A stretch of 64,000 nt of DNA from Bacteroidota bacterium (lineage in GTDB: Bacteria; Bacteroidota; Bacteroidia; Sphingobacteriales; Sphingobacteriaceae): NCBI GenBank assembly GCA_023427985.1, contig JAEYZM010000018.1, positions 186,001 to 250,000 on the forward strand, read 5' to 3'. The position numbers and the translations under genes are program-made. The notes under the pieces are model-generated. The model made no database searches, was not told where the DNA came from, and was given only the letters and a program-made list of their open reading frames with translations. Positions 1 to 8,361 of this stretch are shown one piece after another (the first letter of the stretch is position 1; every line of letters begins with the position of its first letter).

Positions 1-286
1 TCATGTTTAATAATAAATAGAGTTCGGTTACTTCAGGCACATCCGATTGGACATAAATAGTAGATGCTTCTGGGTCGATGCCTGCCGCTAAATATTCTAC
101 CAATACTCTTCGAACGTTTCCATGTAAATTTTCAGGGTTTGGATGTGTGGTTAAGGAATGGTAATCGGCAATGAAGAAATAACAGTTGTATTCCTTTTGC
201 ATCTTTAAAAAATTCTTAACCGCACCAAAATAATTTCCTAAATGTAAATTTCCTGTTGATCTAATTCCACTTACTACTGTTTCCAT
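1..286 (-). CDS. trpS: Tryptophan-tRNA ligase, N-terminal part (cut by window edge)
   Basis: This is the N-terminal 95 codons of tryptophanyl-tRNA synthetase, which charges tRNA-Trp in the cytoplasm. Reading the minus strand from the ATG at 284-286 gives a protein starting METVVSGIRSTGNLHLGNYF, the class I synthetase signature of TrpRS (SGIRPTG-type loop, then the HIGH-like element LGNY), followed by FFIADYHSLT. The frame stays open to base 1, so the C-terminal half with the KMSKS loop lies outside the window. It diverges from plsC, with fewer than 40 bases between the start codons. Family assignment is secure; only the fragment can be judged here. Confidence 0.95.
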   Translation of the reverse strand, partial: METVVSGIRSTGNLHLGNYFGAVKNFLKMQKEYNCYFFIADYHSLTTHPNPENLHGNVRRVLVEYLAAGIDPEASTIYVQSDVPEVTELYLLLNM

Positions 287-323
287 AGGCCGAAAGTAGT
301 AAATTTTAAGTAATTTGCGCCCC

Positions 324-1049
324 ATGAAATTGATATTGCAAAAATTGCATTTTTACTGGTATATGTTCATGGTTGCCTTGATCTTCTTCCTTATGTATCC
401 CTTATTTTATTGGAATACACGGAAAGAATCGAGATATCATAGAGTAGCACGCCTTAGAAAAATATGGTGTGATATTGGATTCGTCTTGGGCTTTTACTTT
501 TATAAAGCAGAATACGAATGTGACATTGATTTTAGGAAACCAATGATTATTGTTGCCAATCACACTTCTTATCTCGATACCCCATTGGTTTGTACCATTA
601 TTGGTGGTAATTATCATTTTATGGGTAAGGTGGAATTACTGAAAAATCCAGTACTTAAAATCTTCTTCCAAACGATAGATGTTCCTGTTGATCGATCGAA
701 TCGAATTGCTAGTTATAGAGCATTAAAACGTGTTGAAGAAAACATTAGAAATGGAATGAGTTTGATCTTGTATCCAGAAGGGACCATGTCAAAAAATCCA
801 CCTCAAATGTCGGAATTCAAAGCTGGAGCATTTAAGTTAGCTGTTGATACTAAAGTTCCAATTCTTCCTATTACCTTTAGGAATAATTATAAATTAATGC
901 GTGGAAGTGGAACAAAATATGGATCGCGACCAGGTATTATGCGCGCATTCGTGCACAAACCGATTGATACATCGGCATATGAAACACAAGAAGACTTGGA
1001 GCGATTGAGTAAACAAATTTATGAGGTTTTAAATAGTAAATTATCATGA
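324..1049 (+). CDS. plsC: 1-acyl-sn-glycerol-3-phosphate acyltransferase (PlsC family)
   Basis: Inner-membrane enzyme that transfers an acyl chain to lysophosphatidic acid in phospholipid synthesis. A hydrophobic segment covers about residues 12-30. The catalytic HX4D block is NHTSYLD (H80, D85), and the second conserved block YPEGTMSKN follows about 75 residues later, both typical of the family. The length of 241 aa is normal. I start at the ATG at 324; a TTG nine bases upstream would add only three residues. The last four bases overlap gatC (ATGA), so the two are probably translationally coupled. Confidence 0.9.
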   Translation: MKLILQKLHFYWYMFMVALIFFLMYPLFYWNTRKESRYHRVARLRKIWCDIGFVLGFYFYKAEYECDIDFRKPMIIVANHTSYLDTPLVCTIIGGNYHFMGKVELLKNPVLKIFFQTIDVPVDRSNRIASYRALKRVEENIRNGMSLILYPEGTMSKNPPQMSEFKAGAFKLAVDTKVPILPITFRNNYKLMRGSGTKYGSRPGIMRAFVHKPIDTSAYETQEDLERLSKQIYEVLNSKLS

Positions 1050-1339
1050 AAATAGATAAGGAATTGGTAGAGCGAATTGCTCATTTGGCTCGATTAGAGT
1101 TTAATGACGATCAAAAACAAAAGATTGAATCGGATTTAAATCGAATTTTAGATTTTATGGATTCCTTAAACGAGTTAGACACTCAATCGGTAGAACCCTT
1201 GGTGTATCTATCGGAGGAGGTAAATGTTTTGCGTAAAGATGAAGTAAAACAGGAGGCAAGTCATGCCGATGCCTTAAAGAATGCACCCAAAAAGGATTCG
1301 GATTATTTCAGAGTACCAAAAGTAATTGAACAAAAATAA
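1046..1339 (+). CDS. gatC: Asp/Glu-tRNA amidotransferase subunit C
   Basis: Small subunit of GatCAB, which converts misacylated Glu-tRNA(Gln) or Asp-tRNA(Asn) to the correct amidated tRNA. The 97-aa protein has the family layout: N-terminal helix with HLARLEF, a segment ending in ILDFMDSLNELD, the VEPLVY motif, then a C-terminal tail with YFRVPKVIE. The subunits are scattered: gatB is at 24185-25645 and gatA is not in the window. It overlaps plsC by 4 bp and is followed 6 bp later by an ABC ATPase, so these three genes probably share a transcript. Confidence 0.95.
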   Translation: MKIDKELVERIAHLARLEFNDDQKQKIESDLNRILDFMDSLNELDTQSVEPLVYLSEEVNVLRKDEVKQEASHADALKNAPKKDSDYFRVPKVIEQK

Positions 1340-1345
1340 ATTGCG

Positions 1346-2059
1346 ATGCAAGAAATCATTTCGCTTGAAAATATTGGACGTAGATATGTGATTGGTACAG
1401 AAGAAATCAATGCATTACGCTCTGTAAGTTTGAAAATTTATAAGGGGGAATTCGTTGCATTAATGGGTCCATCGGGTTCCGGGAAATCGACCTTGATGAA
1501 TATATTAGGTTGCTTGGATACTCCAAGTTCTGGGAATTATGTGCTTAACGGAAATAATGTAAATAAGCTCGATGATAATGAATTGGCTGAAATTAGAAAC
1601 AAAGAAATTGGTTTCGTTTTTCAAACCTTTAATCTCTTACCTCGATCAACATCTTTAGATAATGTAGCATTACCATTAGTATACGCTGGGTATGGTAAGC
1701 GTGAACGTGATGAAAAAGCGATGCAAGCTTTGGAAAGTGTAGGCTTAGGAAATAGAGTACATCATAAACCCAATGAATTATCGGGCGGACAACGTCAACG
1801 TGTTGCAGTTGCAAGGGCTTTAGTAAATAATCCTTCTATAATTTTAGCCGATGAGCCTACAGGGAATTTAGATACGAAAACATCTATAGAAATTATGGGT
1901 TTATTGGAAGAGATTCATGGAAAAGGGAATACCATAATTCTAGTAACACACGAAGAAGATATTGCGAAGCACGCACATCGAATTGTTCGTATGCGTGACG
2001 GGAATATTGAAAGCGATGAAGTGAATACGAACATTACAAAAGTTTCTGAAAGGATTTAA
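1346..2059 (+). CDS. ABC transporter ATP-binding protein (LolD/MacB type)
   Basis: ATPase subunit of a FtsX/MacB-type ABC transporter. The 237-aa protein has Walker A GPSGSGKST near residue 41, a Q-loop (VFQTFNLLPRS), the signature LSGGQRQRVAVARAL, Walker B with the family-typical ADEPTGNLD, and the H-loop histidine in VTHEED. This is the LolD/MacB/FtsE group, which powers lipoprotein release or drug and peptide export. No permease is adjacent; the MacB-like permease at 4885-6135 is the nearest possible partner, but that pairing is inference. The next gene begins 1 bp after its stop. Confidence 0.9.
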   Translation: MQEIISLENIGRRYVIGTEEINALRSVSLKIYKGEFVALMGPSGSGKSTLMNILGCLDTPSSGNYVLNGNNVNKLDDNELAEIRNKEIGFVFQTFNLLPRSTSLDNVALPLVYAGYGKRERDEKAMQALESVGLGNRVHHKPNELSGGQRQRVAVARALVNNPSIILADEPTGNLDTKTSIEIMGLLEEIHGKGNTIILVTHEEDIAKHAHRIVRMRDGNIESDEVNTNITKVSERI

Positions 2060-2060
2060 A

Positions 2061-2615
2061 ATGAAAATTTATACAAAAACTGGTGACCAGGGATTAACAA
2101 GTTTAATAGGAGGGGTAAGGGTTCCAAAGCATCATATTCGGATTGAAGCTTACGGCACGGTCGATGAGTTGAACTCCTACATCGGCCTAATAAGAGATCA
2201 AGAAATACACGATTCTTACAAGGAAATATTAAAAGAGATTCAAGATCGATTATTTACAATTGGATCTTCATTAGCATCTGATCCTGAGAAATCTAAAATG
2301 AAAATCCCTGATTTGCATGAAGAAGATATTCTCTTACTCGAGAAAGAAATGGATCAGATGACAGAAGCTTTACCAGAGTTGAAAAATTTTATACTACCAG
2401 GCGGACATACCATTGTGTCCTATTGCCACCTCGCACGTGTGGTTTGCCGTAGAGCAGAACGCATTGCAGTGCATTTGTCTGAAATTTCTTATGTCGATGA
2501 AATGGGGATAAGATACCTCAATCGATTATCCGATTACCTCTTTACTTTATCTCGTAAAGTAGCTCAGGACCTGCAAGTTGAGGAATACAAATGGATACCT
2601 CGCATCAATAAGTAG
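2061..2615 (+). CDS. PduO-type ATP:cob(I)alamin adenosyltransferase
   Basis: Makes adenosylcobalamin from ATP and cob(I)alamin. The 184-aa sequence starts with the ATP-binding N-terminus of the PduO family (MKIYTKTGDQGLTSL), then has the EAYGTVDELNSYIG block and the C-terminal CRRAERIAV...RYLNRLSDYLF block containing the conserved arginines. The length is typical. It follows the ABC ATPase by 1 bp at the end of the plsC-gatC-ABC run. The likely role is supplying coenzyme B12 to B12-dependent enzymes elsewhere in the genome; none is seen here. Confidence 0.92.
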   Translation: MKIYTKTGDQGLTSLIGGVRVPKHHIRIEAYGTVDELNSYIGLIRDQEIHDSYKEILKEIQDRLFTIGSSLASDPEKSKMKIPDLHEEDILLLEKEMDQMTEALPELKNFILPGGHTIVSYCHLARVVCRRAERIAVHLSEISYVDEMGIRYLNRLSDYLFTLSRKVAQDLQVEEYKWIPRINK

Positions 2616-2680
2616 ATTGTAACAATTTTTATGTATTGGCGTTTTTGAATCAAATTGTGTTTTCCACTTTTGAACAAGTA

Positions 2681-2710
2681 TTTGATTTATTCGTTTTTAT
2701 TTTACATTTG
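2681..2710 (+). promoter_or_regulatory. Bacteroidota-type promoter for the DUF2795 gene
   Basis: TTTG at 2681-2684, then 18 bp, then TACATTTG at 2703-2710, matching the Bacteroidota primary-sigma consensus (TTTG ... TAnnTTTG). The box ends 36 bp before the ATG at 2747. This is the best two-element promoter I saw in the window. Confidence 0.7.
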
Positions 2711-2746
2711 CGAAAAAATAGATTATTAACTTAAACAGAAAATAAG

Positions 2747-2968
2747 ATGTATTGGACACTAGAATTGGCATCGCATTTAGAAGATGCACCATGGCCGGCA
2801 ACAAAAGATGAGTTAATAGATTATGCAATCCGTTCAGGTGCCCCTGTAGAAGTGATTGAAAATTTACAAGCATTAGAAGACGATGGTGAGCCTTATGAAA
2901 ATATTGAAGAGATTTGGCCCGACTATCCGACTAAAGACGACTTCTTTTTTAACGAAGACGAATACTAA
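2747..2968 (+). CDS. DUF2795-family small acidic protein
   Basis: A 73-aa acidic protein (MYWTLELASHLEDAPWPATK at the N-terminus, Asp/Glu-rich end) that matches a small conserved Bacteroidota family annotated as DUF2795. The function is unknown. It has no signal peptide and no membrane segment and is probably cytosolic. It has its own promoter (2681-2710) and is followed by an A+T-rich inverted repeat facing the convergent ispD. A monocistronic gene with a strong promoter suggests high expression; that is inference. Confidence 0.85.
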   Translation: MYWTLELASHLEDAPWPATKDELIDYAIRSGAPVEVIENLQALEDDGEPYENIEEIWPDYPTKDDFFFNEDEY

Positions 2969-3052
2969 TTAGAATTAAGAGTTAAGAATTAAGAATTGAG
3001 AATTCAAAATTCAGAATTAAGGAATTATCCAAAATTTTGAATTTTGAATTAT
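2969..3052. repeat. A+T-rich word repeat with inverted arms between convergent genes
   Basis: The left half is a run of variants of AATTAAGAGTTAAGAA. A 12-bp arm AATTCAAAATTC (3001-3012) is exactly complementary to GAATTTTGAATT (3039-3050), so transcripts from either side can fold here. The 16-mer AATTAAGAGTTAAGAA (2973-2988) recurs inverted at 18747-18762, also at a gene's 3' end. It may work as a bidirectional terminator, although it is very poor in G+C. Confidence 0.5.
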
Positions 3053-3053
3053 T

Positions 3054-3719
3054 TTAATTTTGAATTTTCATTAAAGTTTCTGCTATCATTAAATCCTCTT
3101 TCGTAGTGATTTTGATGTTCGAATAATCGCCCTCCACTAGATTTATTTTTTCACCCATACTTTCAACCACACTCGCATCGTCTGTGAATTCCTCTTTAAA
3201 TTCAATATCGTACGATTTAATTAGTGTGCTGTACCAGAAAACTTGTGGAGTTTGAATGAGATAGTATTCGCTTCTAACAACAGTATTGTTCTTACCATCA
3301 ACAACTCTTCTTAATGAATCTTTGCTAGGTACTGCCAACACTGCATTGCCTTTCTCACTTGCTACTATGAAAGCGTTACGAATGCTCTCGACTTTCACTA
3401 AAGGTCTAACTGCATCGTGCACAGCAATGATGGAATCTTGAGCGATTTGTTTTAGTCCGCTTTTAACCGACTCGAATCTATTGTTGCCACCATTAACTAA
3501 TAGGTGCGGAATTTTAAATGAAAATTCTTCGCAAAGGTTTTTCCAATAATCGTGGTAGTCTGTATGCAGTACTAAAATGAGTTCGGCATTTGAGTTATGA
3601 AACTTTTCGAGAGTATGCATTAAAATGGGCTTTGACTGGAGAAGCAAAAATTGCTTCGGAATATCAGAGCCCATTCTAGTACCGCTGCCACCGGCAACGA
3701 TGATTGCATAATGTTTCAT
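3054..3719 (-). CDS. ispD: 2-C-methyl-D-erythritol 4-phosphate cytidylyltransferase
   Basis: Third step of the MEP isoprenoid pathway: CTP plus MEP to CDP-methylerythritol. The 221-aa protein opens with the nucleotide-binding loop IIVAGGSGTRMGSDIPKQF and has the conserved HDAVRPLV block near residue 110 and TDDASVVE near 180, both typical of IspD. It lies 5 bp downstream of queA on the same strand and is probably co-transcribed with it. It converges with the DUF2795 gene. The MEP route is usual in this phylum. Confidence 0.95.
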   Translation of the reverse strand: MKHYAIIVAGGSGTRMGSDIPKQFLLLQSKPILMHTLEKFHNSNAELILVLHTDYHDYWKNLCEEFSFKIPHLLVNGGNNRFESVKSGLKQIAQDSIIAVHDAVRPLVKVESIRNAFIVASEKGNAVLAVPSKDSLRRVVDGKNNTVVRSEYYLIQTPQVFWYSTLIKSYDIEFKEEFTDDASVVESMGEKINLVEGDYSNIKITTKEDLMIAETLMKIQN

Positions 3720-3724
3720 AGTTA

Positions 3725-4774
3725 TTAGAGGATTAACATCGCATCTCCGTAGGAGTAGAAGCGATATTTTTCTTTAACGGCAATTTTGTATGCTTCCATT
3801 ACGAAATCGTAACCACCAAATGCTGCAACCATCATCAATAATGTCGACTCTGGTGTATGGAAATTGGTAATCATGCAATTTGCAATGCTGAAATCGTAAG
3901 GTGGAAATATAAATTTACTTGTCCAATCGTTTGCTGGTTTCAAAGTTCTACTTGCCGATACCGATGATTCAATTGCACGCATAGAAGTTGTTCCAACTGC
4001 ACATACTCTTTTTTTCTTCTCATTTGCACTGTTCACCAAGTTCGCGGCTTGATCGGTTATAATGAATTGCTCTGAATCCATTTTATGTTTGGTTAGGTCT
4101 TCTACTTCAACCGAACGGAAAGTACCTAAGCCAACATGTAGTGTAATTTCAGCAAAATCAACACCTTTTAATTCCAAACGTTTGTACAATTCTCTACTAA
4201 AATGCAAGCCTGCAGTAGGAGCAGCTACCGCACCTTCTTCTTTCGCAAATATCGTTTGATATCTTTCTTTATCTTCTGCTGTAGCTTTACGTTTGATGTA
4301 TTTTGGAAGTGGTGTTTCACCTAATATTTCAATTGCTTTACGGAATTCTTCGTCGGTACCATCGAACAAAAATCGAATGGTTCTTCCTCTCGATGTTGTA
4401 TTGTCAACAACCTCCGCAATCAACAAATCATCATCTCCGAAATATAATTTATTTCCTACGCGGATTTTACGAGCTGGATCTACCAATACATCCCATAAAC
4501 GCATTTCATGGTTTAACTCACGTAATAAAAAAACTTCGATTTGTGCACCAGTTTTTTCCTTATTACCGTACATACGCGCAGGAAAAACTTTAGTGTTGTT
4601 CAAAATCATCACATCACCATCGTCAAAATAATCGAGTACATCTTTAAACACTTTGTGTTCAATTTTACCAGTTTTTCTGTCCAATACCATTAATCGAGAC
4701 TCATCGCGCTGTTTTGCTGGTGTCGATGCTACAAGGGATTCAGGTAAATTGAAATTAAATTGAGATAGTTTCAT
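3725..4774 (-). CDS. queA: S-adenosylmethionine:tRNA ribosyltransferase-isomerase
   Basis: Adds the epoxycyclopentanediol precursor from SAM to 7-aminomethyl-7-deazaguanine in tRNA, the penultimate queuosine step. The 349-aa protein shows the QueA N-terminus (FNFNLPESLVA, then RDESRLMVLDR), LNNTKVFPARM, the PTAGLHFS motif and HVGLGTFR. queE at 54554-55174 is another queuosine/preQ0 gene in the window. It is the first gene of a queA-ispD pair and is divergent from the ABC permease, with a 110-bp intergenic region. Confidence 0.95.
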   Translation of the reverse strand: MKLSQFNFNLPESLVASTPAKQRDESRLMVLDRKTGKIEHKVFKDVLDYFDDGDVMILNNTKVFPARMYGNKEKTGAQIEVFLLRELNHEMRLWDVLVDPARKIRVGNKLYFGDDDLLIAEVVDNTTSRGRTIRFLFDGTDEEFRKAIEILGETPLPKYIKRKATAEDKERYQTIFAKEEGAVAAPTAGLHFSRELYKRLELKGVDFAEITLHVGLGTFRSVEVEDLTKHKMDSEQFIITDQAANLVNSANEKKKRVCAVGTTSMRAIESSVSASRTLKPANDWTSKFIFPPYDFSIANCMITNFHTPESTLLMMVAAFGGYDFVMEAYKIAVKEKYRFYSYGDAMLIL

Positions 4775-4872
4775 ATATAGAATTGCTATTTTATCGATTT
4801 TAATTAAGTCGGCGAATTTAAGAATATATTTTCATTTATTGAAAATGCTTTCTTTATGAATGGATTTTATGA

Positions 4873-4880
4873 TAGATTTG
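4873..4880 (+). promoter_or_regulatory. -7 box directly before the ABC permease start
   Basis: TAGATTTG is a full match to TAnnTTTG and ends only 4 nt before the ATG at 4885. A transcript starting 5-7 nt after the box would begin at or inside the start codon, that is, leaderless. A weak TTTC lies about 20 bp upstream in place of TTTG. Confidence 0.5.
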
Positions 4881-4884
4881 TTTT

Positions 4885-6135
4885 ATGCTTTTTCTAAAAC
4901 TGTTCAAAGAATCAATATTATTCGCATTTAATGCCTTGATCGTCAATAAGCTAAGGACATTCCTCTCATTATTAGGCATATCCATTGGCATCTTTACCAT
5001 TATTACCGTATTTACCATTATTGATTCATTAGAACGTAACGTGCAACAATCGGTTCAAAAATTAGGTAACGATGTTATCTATGTGCAAAAATGGCCTTGG
5101 GCATTTGGCGGCGATTACCCATGGTGGAAATACTTCAATAGACCTACAGCTAGTTATAAGGATTACGAGCAATTATTGACTCGTGCCGATGAAAGCATTG
5201 TAAAATCAGCCTGCTTCCAAATCGACATAACAAATAAAACCATCAAGCATAATTCCAATAATGTTGAAAATGCTACCATTACTTGTGCCTCGCATGAGTT
5301 TATTGATGTACGAAGTCTAGATTTTGAGAAAGGCCGATATTTTACTGTAACCGAATCAAAAGCTGGTAGAAATGTGGCTATTATTGGTGCCAATATTGCC
5401 GAAGCACTTTTTGCAAGCACTGATCCTATTGGTAAAGAAATTAAAGCGCTGGGTCGGAAAATTAAAGTGATAGGAGTAGTTAAAAAGGAGGGGGAAGATA
5501 TCTTAAATAATAGTATGGACGATGTGATGCTTATCCCAATTAATTTTGCTCGAAATATAGTGGATGCAAGAAGCGAACGTTATAATCCTATGATCATAGT
5601 TAAAGCTCAGGAGTCGGCAAACTTAGAGCAGTTAAATGATGAGCTTAAAAATAAAATGCGTGCCATCAGAAGAATCTCGCCACGCAACGAAGATAACTTT
5701 GCGCTCAATCAGTCGAGCATTCTTTCCAATCAAACTCAAGCCCTTTTTGGAGCCATTGGTGTTGCCGGCTGGTTCATCGGAGGCTTCTCAATTTTGGTAG
5801 GCGGATTTGGTATTGCCAACATCATGTTCGTATCTGTTAAAGAACGCACCAACGTTATCGGTATTCAAAAATCTTTAGGAGCTAAAAATTATTTCATTTT
5901 ACTGCAGTTTCTATTCGAAGCTATTGTACTCTGTATTATGGGCGGACTCATCGGATTATTTATGGTCTTCATAGTCACTCTTCTTGCAGGCCTAGCTGGC
6001 TTCAGTCTTTACATGTCTTTCGCAAATATATTTTTAGGAATAGGAGTGTCGGTAATCATTGGATTGATTTCAGGGTATTTGCCCGCACAATCTGCAGCAA
6101 ACCTTGACCCGGTAGAAGCCATTCGAGCAAAATAA
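4885..6135 (+). CDS. MacB/FtsX-type ABC transporter permease
   Basis: Inner-membrane permease of 416 aa. One transmembrane helix lies at about residues 20-45, followed by a large periplasmic (MacB_PCD-like) domain and three C-terminal helices (from about 285). The cytoplasmic stretch SVKERTNVIGIQKSLGAKNY is the FtsX-family coupling helix, and the C-terminus ends ...ANLDPVEAIRAK, as is usual in this family. No ATPase is adjacent; the LolD-like ATPase at 1346-2059 is the closest candidate. The substrate is unknown. The gene stands alone between divergent queA and convergent Omp85-like genes. Confidence 0.88.
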   Translation: MLFLKLFKESILFAFNALIVNKLRTFLSLLGISIGIFTIITVFTIIDSLERNVQQSVQKLGNDVIYVQKWPWAFGGDYPWWKYFNRPTASYKDYEQLLTRADESIVKSACFQIDITNKTIKHNSNNVENATITCASHEFIDVRSLDFEKGRYFTVTESKAGRNVAIIGANIAEALFASTDPIGKEIKALGRKIKVIGVVKKEGEDILNNSMDDVMLIPINFARNIVDARSERYNPMIIVKAQESANLEQLNDELKNKMRAIRRISPRNEDNFALNQSSILSNQTQALFGAIGVAGWFIGGFSILVGGFGIANIMFVSVKERTNVIGIQKSLGAKNYFILLQFLFEAIVLCIMGGLIGLFMVFIVTLLAGLAGFSLYMSFANIFLGIGVSVIIGLISGYLPAQSAANLDPVEAIRAK

Positions 6136-6158
6136 TTTATGCCGATGTGTTGAATCGA

Positions 6159-7394
6159 TTAAAAGTATTGGTGAATTCCAGCTACAACACCTCCGTTTTT
6201 AATGTCGTCGGTTGCAAAACCATAATCAAATCGGAACACTATACCATGCAAAGGTTCTGCATAAACACGCAATCCAAACCCCGCATGATTATTGCCTGGA
6301 CTATAATCGTTGAAAACAACTCCTTGCACAATTCCTTTGGGATGTGAGTAGAGTGTTTGTCTATTTTCTAAATTAAATACCAATTCATAATCTCTTCGCA
6401 CACGCTTAAATCCTATTCCTCTCATATTGGTATTATCGTCGAGTACAAACTGATCAAATAAGGCCGACTCTCCAATGCCTAAACGAAGTCGTGCTGCAAT
6501 GTTGGTGTTTTTAAATGGTCTTACATAAGCTCTAGCATCGGCTAAGAATTTCCAGGAATTACCATATAAAATATTTTTGGGAACAGTGGGGAATACTTGT
6601 GTATAATTCAGTTCGAGATAAACACCTTTTTGTGTTACTCGATCTAAATTTATTTTAGAATATCTGTAATTCGCTCTAAAAATACTTCTATCGGAACTGT
6701 TTCTAAACGTATACTTTCCCGTGTCTAAATTAAAAACAACATGCGGACTAAACTCTTCAAATTGATAGCCCATGCCAATGCGAATAAAGGATCTTAAATT
6801 TAAATCGTATCGCCACATGGCCATAGCTGTATATAAATCGTAATTGTATTCGTTCCTTTTACCATTAATCCTAATAGGTTCGTAACTTCCAAGCTTTATC
6901 AATTCTACGGTAAAACCATTTCTTTTTCCTAAAACAAAAGGATAGTCTCCAATAAATCCATAGTTAAGTCGACCAAATTGTCGAATATATAAAGTAGAAT
7001 ATCCACTTCTTCCGAATGAATTAAAATCGATGAAGCCTGCTTGATAGCGAATAAAGTCTTTGGTTATTCCGGCATCCGCAATCGGAAAAAGAGCAAGTGT
7101 TTCTTTGAAAATAAAATGCAATTCATATTTGCCAGAATCAATAGGTACAAGCTTGTATTTTACATCTTCAAAATGTCTGAGGTTGTAAAGTTCCTGTACA
7201 TCTTTTTTTGCTTTTGTGGAATCGAAAATTTCATTTTGTTTCGACTTTACAATGTAGTCTCTTAGATAGGAATATTTAGTTCTGCGTAAATTAATGAAAC
7301 GAACTTCTGATAGTACTTGTGCTTCTGAGGCTAAACTCAGAAATAATAGTACCAGCAATAATAAATTAGTCTTTCTCCAGCTTTTCTGCTTCAT
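6159..7394 (-). CDS. Omp85/BamA-TamA-like outer-membrane protein with one POTRA domain
   Basis: A signal peptide (cleavage about residue 25, after SEAQ) is followed by a POTRA-like domain (about 30-110) and a beta-barrel with alternating aromatic strands that ends in a C-terminal aromatic (HQYF). NTNMRGIGFKRVRRDYELVF corresponds to the Omp85 barrel region. At 411 aa it is much shorter than BamA, which carries five POTRA domains, so it is more likely an accessory Omp85 protein than the essential assembly pore. The start overlaps the heptose-kinase gene by 29 bp, suggesting coupling. The substrate is unknown. Confidence 0.75.
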   Translation of the reverse strand: MKQKSWRKTNLLLLVLLFLSLASEAQVLSEVRFINLRRTKYSYLRDYIVKSKQNEIFDSTKAKKDVQELYNLRHFEDVKYKLVPIDSGKYELHFIFKETLALFPIADAGITKDFIRYQAGFIDFNSFGRSGYSTLYIRQFGRLNYGFIGDYPFVLGKRNGFTVELIKLGSYEPIRINGKRNEYNYDLYTAMAMWRYDLNLRSFIRIGMGYQFEEFSPHVVFNLDTGKYTFRNSSDRSIFRANYRYSKINLDRVTQKGVYLELNYTQVFPTVPKNILYGNSWKFLADARAYVRPFKNTNIAARLRLGIGESALFDQFVLDDNTNMRGIGFKRVRRDYELVFNLENRQTLYSHPKGIVQGVVFNDYSPGNNHAGFGLRVYAEPLHGIVFRFDYGFATDDIKNGGVVAGIHQYF

Positions 7395-8361
7395 TCAGTA
7401 GTTCTGCTTTTTCAATAGGTACCACCCCAACTTTTTCACATACCAGACCGCCAGCCAAGTTTGCTAATGCCGCCGCTTTTTGGATTGAAAGCCCTGCTGC
7501 TAGCGCCAATGCCGTAACACTAATCACGGTATCTCCAGCACCCGAAACATCGGCAATATTACGAATATGAGCAGGAATAATTTTTGTACTCACATCGTCC
7601 ATTATCAATACACCTTGCTCAGAAAGTGTAATCATAATTGCATTTGCTTTCAATAAATCTTTTAATTGTTTGCTTGCAGCAATTAGTGCTTGATGGTCGT
7701 ACGCATCAAATTCTAATTTTAAACCTTCTTTTAACTCTTTTAAATTCGGTTTAAATAGAGTAACATTTTTATAGGATAAAAAGTTTCGTTTTTTGGGATC
7801 AACTACAACAGGAATTGCAACTTCGTTCGAGAAGGCCACTACATCGGCAATCAGCTGAGTGCTAATGCATCCTTTGTCGTAATCTTCAAACACAATTATG
7901 TCGATGTTTTCAGAACTTGCAATTTCTTTTATTTTCTCAAACAACTTAGCCTCAATGCTTGAATTTATTGGATGTGTATGCTCCTCATCTACCCGCATTA
8001 ATTGCTGGTGATGTCCAATTACTCTTGTTTTTTTACTCGTTTTTCTGCTAGCATCTCTTACAATTCCTATGGATTTTAACTTATGCTGATGTAGCAAATC
8101 GATGAAGAGTTCTGCATTTGAATCTTCGCCAATGACGCTACATAGAAGAGCTTCGGCACCTAAGGATTGTACGTTTAAAGCCACATTGGCTGCACCTCCT
8201 AAACGATCTTCACGTTTTTCCACGCTTAAAATTGGCACAGGTGCTTCTGGTGAGATGCGATCAACCTTGCCCCAGATATAAGAATCGATCATAACATCGC
8301 CCACAATCAATACCTTTTTCTTAGCAAACGATTCGAATAGTTCTGAGTAGTTCGTTTTCAT
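7366..8361 (-). CDS. rfaE1: D-glycero-beta-D-manno-heptose-7-phosphate kinase (HldE kinase domain only)
   Basis: PfkB/ribokinase-fold kinase that phosphorylates heptose-7-phosphate at C1 in ADP-heptose synthesis for LPS. The 331-aa protein has VGDVMIDSYIWGKVDRISPE at the N-terminus, the RLGGAANVA substrate loop, and the C-terminal GAGDT catalytic motif with its aspartate. It carries only the kinase half of E. coli HldE, so the adenylyltransferase must be a separate gene elsewhere. It follows the aminotransferase with a TAATG overlap and runs into the Omp85-like gene. Confidence 0.88.
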   Translation of the reverse strand: MKTNYSELFESFAKKKVLIVGDVMIDSYIWGKVDRISPEAPVPILSVEKREDRLGGAANVALNVQSLGAEALLCSVIGEDSNAELFIDLLHQHKLKSIGIVRDASRKTSKKTRVIGHHQQLMRVDEEHTHPINSSIEAKLFEKIKEIASSENIDIIVFEDYDKGCISTQLIADVVAFSNEVAIPVVVDPKKRNFLSYKNVTLFKPNLKELKEGLKLEFDAYDHQALIAASKQLKDLLKANAIMITLSEQGVLIMDDVSTKIIPAHIRNIADVSGAGDTVISVTALALAAGLSIQKAAALANLAGGLVCEKVGVVPIEKAELLNEAEKLEKD